This document shows, piece after piece, positions 27,565 to 35,427 of a DNA stretch of 64,000 nucleotides. The translations under genes were made by a program, and so were the position numbers. The DNA is from a bacterium (lineage in GTDB: Bacteria; Pseudomonadota; Alphaproteobacteria; Sphingomonadales; Sphingomonadaceae), in contig JAVBXL010000205.1 in assembly GCA_030824575.1 (NCBI GenBank), positions 1 through 64,000 on the forward strand, written 5' to 3'. Positions within the stretch are counted from its first letter, which is position 1. Every line of letters begins with the position of its first letter. Under the pieces are notes generated by a model. That model saw only the letters and a program-made list of their open reading frames with translations. It did not search any database and was not told the DNA's origin.

Positions 27565-28153
27565 CAATCTATCCGGATTTCTACGGAAGAACAAATGGTG
27601 CCAGAAGAGCTTTCTGGGGCGCCGCCTAAGCGGTTGATTTCTCAGTCAAATCAGGGACTTGAGAAGTCGCCAAGGACATCATTAGCACGATCTGGATTCG
27701 TGGAAAAGGCTGGATGTGGATGGACGCTCTGCTCAACCCCGGCTCGGGTCGAGCGCTGGCCAATTCGAGACCATGGGCGCGAGGAACTTCCATGCGTCAA
27801 GTAATGGCCTCAATTCTTACGACCGAGATAAGCGCATGGTATACCCATGGCATAAAATCCGATGTCATTTGAACGCTGGACGTAATCAACGGGCGGAGCG
27901 TAACCTTTTGAGCGCTGGGCCGGATTGTCCGAAATATGGCTACAAATTTCGGACAAGTGAGGGGATCATCGCACTCCTTGAACACGATAACCTAAAAATC
28001 GTGCAGCAGAAAAACCTAATGGCTGCGCATGACAAGGTGAACCTGGCGACCACTCTCAAAGGAGGTTCGCTGACGCGCCCTTTGCACCTCGCACGTTTCA
28101 GAGACCATCTGCGCGATGTGGGCGATATCGACCAGAGCAATGTCGCGTGATGA
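27565..28153. other. Gene-free stretch between integrase remnant and toxin gene
   Basis: About 590 bases without a convincing gene. A plus-strand frame of 144 codons (27716-28150) is open but has no ribosome-binding site, no recognisable domain and an unlikely composition. No tRNA could be folded from it by eye. This is the place where an attachment site or remnants of a lost gene would be expected next to a P4-type integrase, but I could not identify a repeat. Confidence 0.5.
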
Positions 28154-29212
28154 TCATGCGGCCGGTTCGTTCAACGAGCGCTGGAGCGTTTCGACGGTTG
28201 CGAGGACGGCATCGAAGTCGGGCACATCGCCGAAGATCATCCCGGCCATGGCACCAAAGTCGCGGCGGAGGTCAGCGATCATCGCATCGGTCGGTATCAG
28301 GGAGAAGCTGCCGGGCTCAGCATGAGCGAGATCGAGGTCGCGGCTGTTGAAGAACATCCGGGCGTGTGCGACGCAATCCCTGCCGAGCGCGGGGTTAGCC
28401 ATCGCTGAAGCGCCCGTTCCGGCGATCATCAGTTGGTGCACGTCGTAATAATGGCGTGAGACGCGCTGGCCACCCGCACGCAGAACCTGCCGGGCGTCGA
28501 ACCAGCGGCGCAGGCCATGGAGTATGACGACCTTGTCCCAGAAGGTGCGTTCCGCATCGACGATGGTCACGTTGGCAACCGTCAGATCGAAGGCGGGCAG
28601 ATCGTCAGCAAGATAGGGAACGACGCTGTGGCGGGCATGAGGGTCGAGAGCGGATTTGGCCCCGGATTCTATTTTGACGGCTTTGCGGATGTACCCGTCG
28701 GAATCGGTGGTCACGCTTGGATACCAAAGGAGAAGGCTCTGCGCGCTTTCATCATCCGGATCGAGTTCGACCTTCGCGCCTGCCATGCCCTCGCCCGCTG
28801 CACTGGCCAGTGTCTCCGAAAGCTGGGCGAACAGGTCTCCGCCTATGAAGGCTTGGCATGCCGCCTTGATGGCATCGAGCTTGGCCTGTCGCTTCTTGCC
28901 GGACATCCCCTCTAGCGCCTCGACGCTTGCATCTTGGCCGATGTCTTCGCGAAACACCGTGATGTCGATGTCCTCGGAGAAACGCTGAATCAGGCCGAAG
29001 CCCTTCGACAGCGACGTGCCCCCTTTGAACAGGAAGCGGGGGCCGTGGGACGCCGGACCGTTGAACAGCGCATCGAGGGTCCAGCAGACCCAGAAATCCT
29101 TCTCGATATTCTGCGGCGCTGTGCCGAGCCGCTGGCCGGCGCCGATGAACACATCCCGTCGATCCGTGAGATCGGCCGCCAGAAACTGGGCGTAAGCAGG
29201 GTTCATTGTCAT
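28154..29212 (-). CDS. Nucleotidyltransferase AbiEii/AbiGii-type toxin (first AbiE-like module)
   Basis: A 352-residue protein with the polymerase-beta-like nucleotidyltransferase motif FLFKGGTSLSKGFGLIQRFSEDIDI (GG-S...S-DID), typical of the COG2253/AbiEii toxin family. AbiEii proteins are GTP-binding nucleotidyltransferases, and related MenT-type toxins modify tRNA. It begins with ATG overlapping the upstream antitoxin-like gene by four bases, the usual antitoxin-toxin order. Type IV toxin-antitoxin modules of this sort cause phage abortive infection or stabilise mobile elements. The family is recognised from motifs; its activity is inferred. Confidence 0.85.
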   Translation of the reverse strand: MTMNPAYAQFLAADLTDRRDVFIGAGQRLGTAPQNIEKDFWVCWTLDALFNGPASHGPRFLFKGGTSLSKGFGLIQRFSEDIDITVFREDIGQDASVEALEGMSGKKRQAKLDAIKAACQAFIGGDLFAQLSETLASAAGEGMAGAKVELDPDDESAQSLLLWYPSVTTDSDGYIRKAVKIESGAKSALDPHARHSVVPYLADDLPAFDLTVANVTIVDAERTFWDKVVILHGLRRWFDARQVLRAGGQRVSRHYYDVHQLMIAGTGASAMANPALGRDCVAHARMFFNSRDLDLAHAEPGSFSLIPTDAMIADLRRDFGAMAGMIFGDVPDFDAVLATVETLQRSLNEPAA

Positions 29213-29880
29213 GCTCGCTTGGTCTTCAGGCGGTCAGCTAACGAAGTAGCCGGCATCGTATCGCGCAGGATATTCTGCATCCAGAGCGGGAGCGTCAGCA
29301 TATCGGCCTGGAGGTCGTTGACGATGTCGGCGCCGTGATCAGGGTGGGCGAAGATGGTGCGCAGGCGCTTGGTAACAGCCGGATCGGTGTCGCCCCCGGC
29401 GTCATGCAACCAATGCAAGGCCTGAACGACACGCATCGCTGGCCGCCCAGCCCAGTGAAGGCGACTTGGCGCAGTGGTTTTGAAATCGATCTTGAGGTTG
29501 CCGAGCGTGATGGGCTTCAATCTTGCATCGGTATGGACGACGATGCGGGCAGGGACGGCATCGGAAAGTCCTAGATCGTTGGCCGCGGTTACGCCATCGA
29601 CGAGGATACGGGCTTGGTCCCGCCGAGCCAGTGCATCGACGACGGCGCGCGGATCGGGGTGCGTGGGCTTGCCCGTGAGGTGGTTGAGTTTCGGCTTGTC
29701 ATAGAGGCCGCGGGCAATCCTGCGAACGTCGCCATTGCGGGTCAGTCGATGGAGCACCTGATCGACGGCGTTGCGAGAGCCAAGGTCGAGAAAGTCCTGC
29801 GGCGTCCAGACTGAAGGAACGCCTCCGGAGACCATTCGGTCCGATATGGCACTTTTGAGATCGAGGCCCGGTCCGCGCAT
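29209..29880 (-). CDS. AbiEi-like / DUF6088 antitoxin-transcription regulator
   Basis: A 223-residue protein starting at MRGPGLDLKSAISDRM, preceded by AAAGGAA at the right distance; a longer open frame to 29967 would run through the operator repeats and is rejected. The N-terminal winged-helix-like part has VWTPQDFLDLGSRNAVDQVLHRLTRNGDVRRIARGLYDKP, the signature shared by AbiEi antitoxins and DUF6088 proteins. The family both neutralises the nucleotidyltransferase toxin and represses its own promoter. The four inverted half-sites upstream fit such autoregulation. Confidence 0.8.
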   Translation of the reverse strand: MRGPGLDLKSAISDRMVSGGVPSVWTPQDFLDLGSRNAVDQVLHRLTRNGDVRRIARGLYDKPKLNHLTGKPTHPDPRAVVDALARRDQARILVDGVTAANDLGLSDAVPARIVVHTDARLKPITLGNLKIDFKTTAPSRLHWAGRPAMRVVQALHWLHDAGGDTDPAVTKRLRTIFAHPDHGADIVNDLQADMLTLPLWMQNILRDTMPATSLADRLKTKRA

Positions 29881-29889
29881 GCCAGTTCC

Positions 29890-29968
29890 TTTGTCAGAAG
29901 CCTGTATACGCAGTTCTGACAAATTGCAAAACTGGTTTGTCAGAACCATGATGTATTTTTCTGACAAA
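29890..29968. promoter_or_regulatory. Operator of four alternating TTTGTCAGAA half-sites
   Basis: TTTGTCAGAA at 29890-29899 and 29936-29945, and its exact reverse complement TTCTGACAAA at 29914-29923 and 29959-29968. The starts are 24, 22 and 23 bases apart, roughly two helical turns. The sites lie directly upstream of the antitoxin start, and the first touches its ribosome-binding site. This is the layout expected for cooperative autorepression by an AbiEi-type antitoxin. Confidence 0.75.
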
Positions 29969-30250
29969 TTATAGGCGGGCAGGATGGAGGTGGCAGGATT
30001 CTGGAGAGGGCATCCTAAAGGACCCTCTTGAAACGCTGGTGACGCCCTTCGAGACCGAACGTATGGATTGCTAGCGCGTGCCGCGTGAGCAAGCTTGAGA
30101 TTGATCCTCGCTTCCGGAACGCAGCGCCAAGCCTAAACCAGCTGAACAACCGTGGACGTTAATAGATGTAGGCGGATTCAGAAGGTGCTCCAGTTCGTGG
30201 CTTCGCGCACGAAGGGAGCAGTGATGTGCGGATCATTATAGACCGAGTGA
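29969..30250. other. Intergenic stretch between antitoxin operator and luxR
   Basis: About 280 bases with no gene I can support; no lasso-peptide-precursor-like small frame was found. It should hold the antitoxin promoter at its left end and the luxR transcript end at its right (CCGAGTGATTACTCGG is a short inverted repeat at the luxR stop). Confidence 0.4.
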
Positions 30251-31017
30251 TTACTCGGGTTGACGGCTCCGCAGTTCCGACAGTTCGACCTCGCCGGCGA
30301 GCGCCGCGCTCACCACGAGTTCGGTGCGGTCGTGCGCATCGAAGAGGCGGCGAGCTTCGGTCAGATAGCCGTCGACCGTTCGCGGCATCAGTGCCAACGC
30401 GCGGGCGATTTCCTTGTTGGAGTAGCTGCGGCCTGCGAGAACGACGCAGTCGCGCGGCCGTGGACGGAACTTGGGACGGGGTGCGGGCAACGGCGCCGAT
30501 CCCGTCATGAGCCTGCGCGCGGCTTGGAAGGCGAAGATACCGATCATCTGCGCCGGCCCGAGATAGCGACGCCCGCAAAGGTGCAGGATCCTATGCGTTC
30601 GCCGAGGCGGACATAGGGCACGGTGATGCCTTCGTTTAGCCTTTCGCGCGCACCGAACTCGAAGCTGGCACGGTCCTGCTTGTCCAACTCAATGATGCGG
30701 TGGAGATCGGACCAGAGAAAGGCACTGTCGGCAAAGAGGCAGCCACGGATGATCGAATCGCGGTGATAGCGATGTTGTCCGATCAACCGTTCGGAGATTG
30801 CAGCGGGATAGTCCTTGAGATTGACCCGATCATGCCTGCTTGGCCGCAGGTCGTCATGATGGATGAGTGCGAAATGGCGAAAGCCCATGTCACGCGAGAC
30901 GGCTTCCATCAGCGTGACAAGGTCACTCGTTGTTGGCGTCGTTCTGACCGCACGGAGAAAGGCGCCCGCGAGTGCCAGGCACGACGCTGTTCTCGACCGC
31001 GGTCGGCCAGTCGGCAT
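30251..31017 (-). pseudogene. LuxR-family regulator split by an apparent frameshift
   Basis: The upstream piece (31017-30544, 157 codons) is an autoinducer-binding-like domain (MGFRHFALIHHDDL...W..L.......GARERLNEGITVPYVRLGERIGSCTFAGVAISG). The downstream piece (30547-30251, 98 codons) is a LuxR C-terminal HTH (RPRDCVVLAGRSYSNKEIARALALMPRTVDGYLTEARRLFDAHDRTELV). They overlap in ATGA. Adding one C in the GGCCGG run near 30555 would fuse them as ...AISGPAQMIGIFAFQAARRL, the continuous LuxR sequence. It is thus a frameshifted gene, a sequencing error, or two translationally coupled halves. An ECF-type promoter identical to that of fecI faces it. Confidence 0.75.
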
Positions 31018-31060
31018 CGTCCAACCTCTTCACTTTTGACCCTTTCCCGCAGTGTGCTTT

Positions 31061-31089
31061 CGACAATCCAGGGTTGTAAATCCGTAACG
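31061..31089 (-). promoter_or_regulatory. Predicted ECF-sigma promoter for luxR
   Basis: On the minus strand CGTTACGG (31089-31082), 13 bases, GATTGTCG (31068-31061). It is the same two-block motif with the same spacing as before fecI and the receptor gene. It ends about 44 bases before the luxR ATG, and AAGAGG lies before that ATG. Confidence 0.65.
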
Positions 31090-31141
31090 CGGACAAGTGG
31101 GCGCCCTGTCGCCGGGAGCGATTTCACAGCATGCGATTTGG

Positions 31142-31170
31142 CGTTACGGTATATGCGGACAGGATTGTCT
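31142..31170 (+). promoter_or_regulatory. Predicted ECF-sigma promoter for fecI
   Basis: CGTTACGG (31142-31149), 13 bases, GATTGTCT (31163-31170), 47 bases before the sigma-factor start. It matches the motif upstream of the TonB receptor base for base in both blocks, suggesting autoregulation by the sigma factor. Confidence 0.65.
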
Positions 31171-31217
31171 AAGGGGCTGAGAGCATCTGAAAGCGAAGGA
31201 GTGGCCCGACACGCGAG

Positions 31218-31790
31218 ATGATTGAGGACGTGCAACTCAACGCCTGGTTTTGCCGGGAGGTGCTCCCTCTCGAACGGTCGTTGACGCGCTTCATCCACCG
31301 CAATTGGAGGGTAGCTGACGACGTGGTCGACATCAGGCAAGAAGTCTACGAACTGGCGCTGACCGGTGCTCGCAGGGAAATCCCGCGGCAGAGTCGGCAG
31401 TATATCTACACCATCGCGCGCAATCTGCTCATCAACCGTGCAAAGCGCGCACGGATCGTCTCTTTCGAGCTGGTCGCCGATCTGGAAAGCGTCGATCGCG
31501 ACATCGACCTGTTCGCCGCCGATCGCCACCTCGACGCCCGTGACCAACTCCGTCGAGTCCAGGCCGGACTCGACAATCTTCCGTCACGCTGCCGAGAAGT
31601 CGTCGAATTGCGCAAGGTCGAGGGGTTTTCGACCAAGGAAGCCGCCGACCAGCTCGGTGTCGGCACCGACACGATCGAAAAGCAACTGACGATCGGCATG
31701 CGGGCACTGGTCGATTTCATGCTTGGCGGATCGGGCAAGATCGCGCGGCCGAAGCTGCTGCGCCGCCGGGATCGGAGCAAAGGCAAATGA
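31218..31790 (+). CDS. FecI-like ECF RNA polymerase sigma factor
   Basis: A 190-residue sigma-70 family ECF factor. Region 2 is FIHRNWRVADDVVDIRQEVYELAL with RQYIYTIARNLLINRAKRAR. Region 4 is LDNLPSRCREVVELRKVEGFSTKEAADQLGVGTDTIEKQL. A basic tail of about 25 residues follows. It pairs with the FecR-type anti-sigma gene (ATGA overlap) and the TonB receptor to form a cell-surface signalling system: a ligand at the receptor frees the sigma factor, which transcribes the receptor gene. Near-identical promoter motifs before fecI, the receptor and luxR define the predicted regulon. No strong Shine-Dalgarno is seen at the best distance. Confidence 0.92.
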   Translation: MIEDVQLNAWFCREVLPLERSLTRFIHRNWRVADDVVDIRQEVYELALTGARREIPRQSRQYIYTIARNLLINRAKRARIVSFELVADLESVDRDIDLFAADRHLDARDQLRRVQAGLDNLPSRCREVVELRKVEGFSTKEAADQLGVGTDTIEKQLTIGMRALVDFMLGGSGKIARPKLLRRRDRSKGK

Positions 31791-32770
31791 CCCCCGCGCG
31801 CGACATCGAGGATCGGGCGGCGCGCTGGTTGATCCGCAGCGAGGATCCCGAATGGTCGTCCGCCGATCAGGGCGAGCTTGAGGCGTGGCTCGAAGAGTCG
31901 ATGGCGCACAAAGCCGCTTACTGGCGGCTGGAGCATGGCTGGCGAGAGGCTGACCGGATCGGATCATTGGGCCGACGCGCCGACCGCGGTACCGGCGGGC
32001 GGCAAGCTGTCATGGCGCGATACTGGAAACCCGCCGCGATCGCAGCATCGCTCGCGGCGATCATCGGCATCGGAGCGCTCCAGTTCGCTCCGAACCAGTT
32101 CGAGCCGGCGGTGGTGGCCGTCCGATACGATACGCCCGTCGGCGGGCACCGAACGATTCCGCTGTCCGATGGCAGCAAGATCGAGTTGAACACGGGAACG
32201 GTCATGCGCGCCGCCGTCTCCGATAGCGGTCGTGAACTCTGGCTCGACAGCGGCGAGGCCTATTTCGAAGTCGCACACGATGCGAACCGGCCATTCGTCG
32301 TGCATGCTGGATCGAAAACGGTCACCGTCCTCGGTACCAAATTCTCGGTCAGACGGGACCGCGATAAGGTAATCGTCTCCGTGGTCGAAGGCCGAGTGCG
32401 GATCGATGATGCGACAAAATCGCCCGCCCAACTCACAGGCGCTGGTTCGGCTACGATCACCGGTGGGGACGTAGCGATCAGCCGCGGGCAGTCGACGTTA
32501 CTGACCGCGCGCTCAGAGGAGCGCGTCGAAAATGCGCTGGCATGGCGTGACGGGATGCTGACCTTCGACCAGGCAACGCTCGCTGAGGCTGCGACTGAAT
32601 TCAACCGCTATAACCGCAAGCAAATTGTTATCACCGATCCCGAAGCCGCAAGCATCCGGATCGGCGGCACCTTCCAGGCGTCCAATGTCGATGCCTTCGT
32701 GCGGCTGTTGCGCGATGCTTATGGTTTGCGCGTCACCAACGAAGCGACCGGTGTGAAAATTTCAAACTGA
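31787..32770 (+). CDS. FecR-type anti-sigma factor
   Basis: A 327-residue protein. An N-terminal cytoplasmic DUF4880-type segment (AARWLIRSEDPEWSSADQGELEAWLEESMAHKAAYWRLE) leads to a single membrane helix (about 82-99). The periplasmic FecR domain has DTPVGGHRTIPLSDGSKIELNTGTVMRAAVSDSGRELWLDSGEAYFEVAHDANRPFVVHAG, and a C-terminal STN-like part follows. It binds the sigma factor and receives the signal from the receptor's N-terminal domain. Its start overlaps the sigma-factor stop by four bases. Confidence 0.92.
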   Translation: MTPARDIEDRAARWLIRSEDPEWSSADQGELEAWLEESMAHKAAYWRLEHGWREADRIGSLGRRADRGTGGRQAVMARYWKPAAIAASLAAIIGIGALQFAPNQFEPAVVAVRYDTPVGGHRTIPLSDGSKIELNTGTVMRAAVSDSGRELWLDSGEAYFEVAHDANRPFVVHAGSKTVTVLGTKFSVRRDRDKVIVSVVEGRVRIDDATKSPAQLTGAGSATITGGDVAISRGQSTLLTARSEERVENALAWRDGMLTFDQATLAEAATEFNRYNRKQIVITDPEAASIRIGGTFQASNVDAFVRLLRDAYGLRVTNEATGVKISN

Positions 32771-32773
32771 TGA

Positions 32774-32802
32774 CGTTACGGGTTTGTGACTCCTGATTGT
32801 CT
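32774..32802 (+). promoter_or_regulatory. Predicted ECF-sigma promoter for the TonB-receptor/peptidase operon
   Basis: CGTTACGG (32774-32781), 13 bases, GATTGTCT (32795-32802), starting just after the fecR stop and ending 47 bases before the receptor start. The two blocks and their spacing equal those before fecI. Confidence 0.65.
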
Positions 32803-32849
32803 TGACCCCATAAGGCACGCGAAAGGCGCGGCCCAGAAGGGGGCAGAAA

Positions 32850-35426
32850 ATGAAAAAAGGGAGCATCGCCGCAGCGCTGGCTGCCAGCGTGTGCATCGTT
32901 GCAATGGCAACACCGGCGCAGGCACAGACACGCGAATATCGCATTCCAGCAGGTAGCCTGAAATCGGCGCTTGATGCCTATGCCCGCCAGTCCGGCCGCC
33001 AAGTTATCTACAAAGTCGACGACATTCGCAATGCACGCTCTTCCGGCGCTCATGGAAATCTCACCGCCGAAGCCGCATTGAGTGCCATTCTCAACGGAAC
33101 TGGCTATGCTTATCGCGCCGATTCCTCGGGCGCGATCGCAATTATTGCGGGGGAAGACCGAGCCGGAGGCGCCGCGGCCAGTGACGAGAGCGCCGACATC
33201 GTAGTGACGGGATCGCACATCCGGGGCGCTCCTTCCATTTCACCGGTCACAACCATCACGCGCGAAGACGCCAGACATTCTGGCCAGACCGATCTCGGGC
33301 AAGTGATGCGCGACCTGCCCCAGAATTTCGCCGGGGGCCAGAATCCGACCATTTCGGCGTCGGGCCAAGGGGGTTTCACCAATGTGTCCGGTTCGTCGGC
33401 ACTTAATTTGCGTGGTCTGGGGCCGGACGCATCACTGACGTTGATTAACGGCCATCGGGTCGCCTTCGATGCAATCAGCCAAGGGATCGACATTTCAGCG
33501 ATCCCGCTCGCTGCGATCGAGCGGATTGACGTCGTAGCCGACGGCGCATCGGCGCTCTACGGATCGGACGCCGTTGCCGGTGTTGCCAACATCACCCTGC
33601 GCCGGGACATCGACGGAGTCGTCACTTCTGCAAGGCTGGGAGCGGCGACCGATGGCGGCGCGGTTACTCAGCAGTATAACATCGTTGCAGGTTCATCGTG
33701 GCGCACTGGCGGCTTCATGGTGGCGGCAGACTACCAGGATTCTACTGAAATCACTGCGCGTCAGCGTTCCTACACGGGCAACGTCGCTCCCGACGCAACC
33801 CTGATACCCGCGCAGGACCAGATCAGTCTCGTAACGGCTGGACATCAGGCGATTACCGACGCGATCAGCTTTGAGCTTGACGGTCACTATATGCATCGCT
33901 CTACATCGCGATGCCTGATCGCCGTCGTTGCGTCGAGTTGTTACGCACAGGGCAGTGTCGTTGAATCGACAGCCGATAGCTGGTCTGTATCCCCGGCGCT
34001 GCAAATTGAACTACCGTCGGGCTGGAATGCCCGCCTATCCGGAACATACAGCAAGAGCGATACCGACGTCTTCACACGCGTGTTTACTGCGGGCACTGAA
34101 ACCTACCGCGCACTGCCGAACTACAGCAACGAACTGAAGTCGGTCGAACTTGGCGCTGAAGGATCGCTGTTCTTGTTACCTGGAGGTGAGGCGAGGCTAG
34201 CGGTCGGAGTAGGATATCGGTCCAACAAACTCACCATCGATTCACGAGCCGTTGTCAACGGCATTGAGAGAACGACCGAAGCCCTCACGGAAACCCGGGA
34301 CGTGGCGTTCGCCTATGGGGAACTGTCCCTGCCATTGGTTGCGCCGACGAATGACATCAGCTTCGTCAACAAACTGCATGTGATCGGAGCCCTTCGATAC
34401 GAGGACCATCATAATATTGATCGTGTGACCACGCCCAAGCTGGGCCTGGTATATTCTCCGACTGAGGGCGTCGAATTCAAGGGAAGCTGGGGTAAATCGT
34501 TCAAGGTTCCAAACCTGTATCAGACCGGTCAACTGACCAATGCGCAACTCGTTCCAAGCACTCGATATAACCCCGCCCCTCCAACAAACCTCCCGGTTCT
34601 CTATCTGTTTGGAGGGAACCCGGATCTCGCGCCCGAGCGCGCGACGACATGGACAACCTCAGTCCAGTTCACGCCCGCATTTTTGGACGGCTTCAAAGCT
34701 GAGATCGGGTATTTCAATGTCCGATACAGGAATCGTGTCGCGTCTCCGGTTGCCTCATCCGGGAGAGCTTTCCAGCCTGTTTACAGCGACTTCATACAGT
34801 TGAATCCCAGTTCTTCGGATGTCCTATCTGCTATTGATGGCATAACAGGCGTATTTACCAATTTGACGACCGGCACATTCAATCCTGCTGCCATTTCGGC
34901 AATCTTCCGGAACTATCTGCAGAATATTTCCGTACAGAATCTGGAGGGTGTCGATTTTTCGGTAAGCTATCGTCGGGACTTGGATCAATATGGCCAACTT
35001 TCATTGAAGGGGGCAGCCAGTTATCTCGACAGCACCCGGAAAATCGCACCCGACCTGCCACTGGTAGAGCAGGCCGGAATCATCTTCACTCCCCCACATT
35101 GGCGTGGAAGGCTGGGTGCAAGTTGGCAGCGGGACAATGTAACCTTGTCCGCCACGGGCACATATGTTGGAACAACAGAAGACAATCGTCTTTCTCCAAC
35201 CATCAAGGTTGGCTCTTTCACGACGCTGGACGCGGTGGCTACGATCCGTAGCGCCGCTGATGAGGGACTGTTTTCCAATATCGAATGGCAGATTGGAGTT
35301 CAGAATCTCTTCAATGCCAAGCCTGCAAAGATTCGATCTACCTACGCCGCAGAGGTACAGGCAGATTCGACAAATCATTCACTTTACGGTCGGATCATCA
35401 ATCTGACCCTGACGAAGAAGTGGTGA
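32850..35426 (+). CDS. TonB-dependent transducer receptor with N-terminal STN domain
   Basis: An 858-residue outer-membrane receptor. It has a signal peptide (1-25, cut after TPAQA), an STN/secretin-like signalling domain (about 27-105, IPAGSLKSALDAYARQSGRQVIYKVDDI), a TonB box DIVVTGSHIRG, and a plug (DLGQVMRDLPQNFAGGQNP...LNLRGLGPDASLTLINGHRV...YGSDAVAGVANI). A beta-barrel follows, ending in NLTLTKKW with a terminal aromatic residue. The STN domain tells that it signals to FecR as well as importing a ligand. It is followed after one base by the S9 peptidase gene. Base composition is visibly more AT-rich than the cob genes. The ligand is unknown; a peptide is suggested by the neighbour. Confidence 0.92.
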   Translation: MKKGSIAAALAASVCIVAMATPAQAQTREYRIPAGSLKSALDAYARQSGRQVIYKVDDIRNARSSGAHGNLTAEAALSAILNGTGYAYRADSSGAIAIIAGEDRAGGAAASDESADIVVTGSHIRGAPSISPVTTITREDARHSGQTDLGQVMRDLPQNFAGGQNPTISASGQGGFTNVSGSSALNLRGLGPDASLTLINGHRVAFDAISQGIDISAIPLAAIERIDVVADGASALYGSDAVAGVANITLRRDIDGVVTSARLGAATDGGAVTQQYNIVAGSSWRTGGFMVAADYQDSTEITARQRSYTGNVAPDATLIPAQDQISLVTAGHQAITDAISFELDGHYMHRSTSRCLIAVVASSCYAQGSVVESTADSWSVSPALQIELPSGWNARLSGTYSKSDTDVFTRVFTAGTETYRALPNYSNELKSVELGAEGSLFLLPGGEARLAVGVGYRSNKLTIDSRAVVNGIERTTEALTETRDVAFAYGELSLPLVAPTNDISFVNKLHVIGALRYEDHHNIDRVTTPKLGLVYSPTEGVEFKGSWGKSFKVPNLYQTGQLTNAQLVPSTRYNPAPPTNLPVLYLFGGNPDLAPERATTWTTSVQFTPAFLDGFKAEIGYFNVRYRNRVASPVASSGRAFQPVYSDFIQLNPSSSDVLSAIDGITGVFTNLTTGTFNPAAISAIFRNYLQNISVQNLEGVDFSVSYRRDLDQYGQLSLKGAASYLDSTRKIAPDLPLVEQAGIIFTPPHWRGRLGASWQRDNVTLSATGTYVGTTEDNRLSPTIKVGSFTTLDAVATIRSAADEGLFSNIEWQIGVQNLFNAKPAKIRSTYAAEVQADSTNHSLYGRIINLTLTKKW

Positions 35427-35427
35427 A

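Noticed and set aside
27716..28150. 144-codon plus-strand frame between integrase and toxin
   Set aside because: No ribosome-binding site, no recognisable domain, and irregular composition.
26200..28150. tRNA gene or att repeat beside the integrase
   Set aside because: A tRNA was expected next to a P4-type integrase, but I could not fold a cloverleaf or find a matching direct repeat; this needs the other end of the island.
29969..31217. Lasso peptide precursor gene near the sigma-factor locus
   Set aside because: No small frame with a threonine-glycine leader and a Gly-start core was found here or at 37549-37723.
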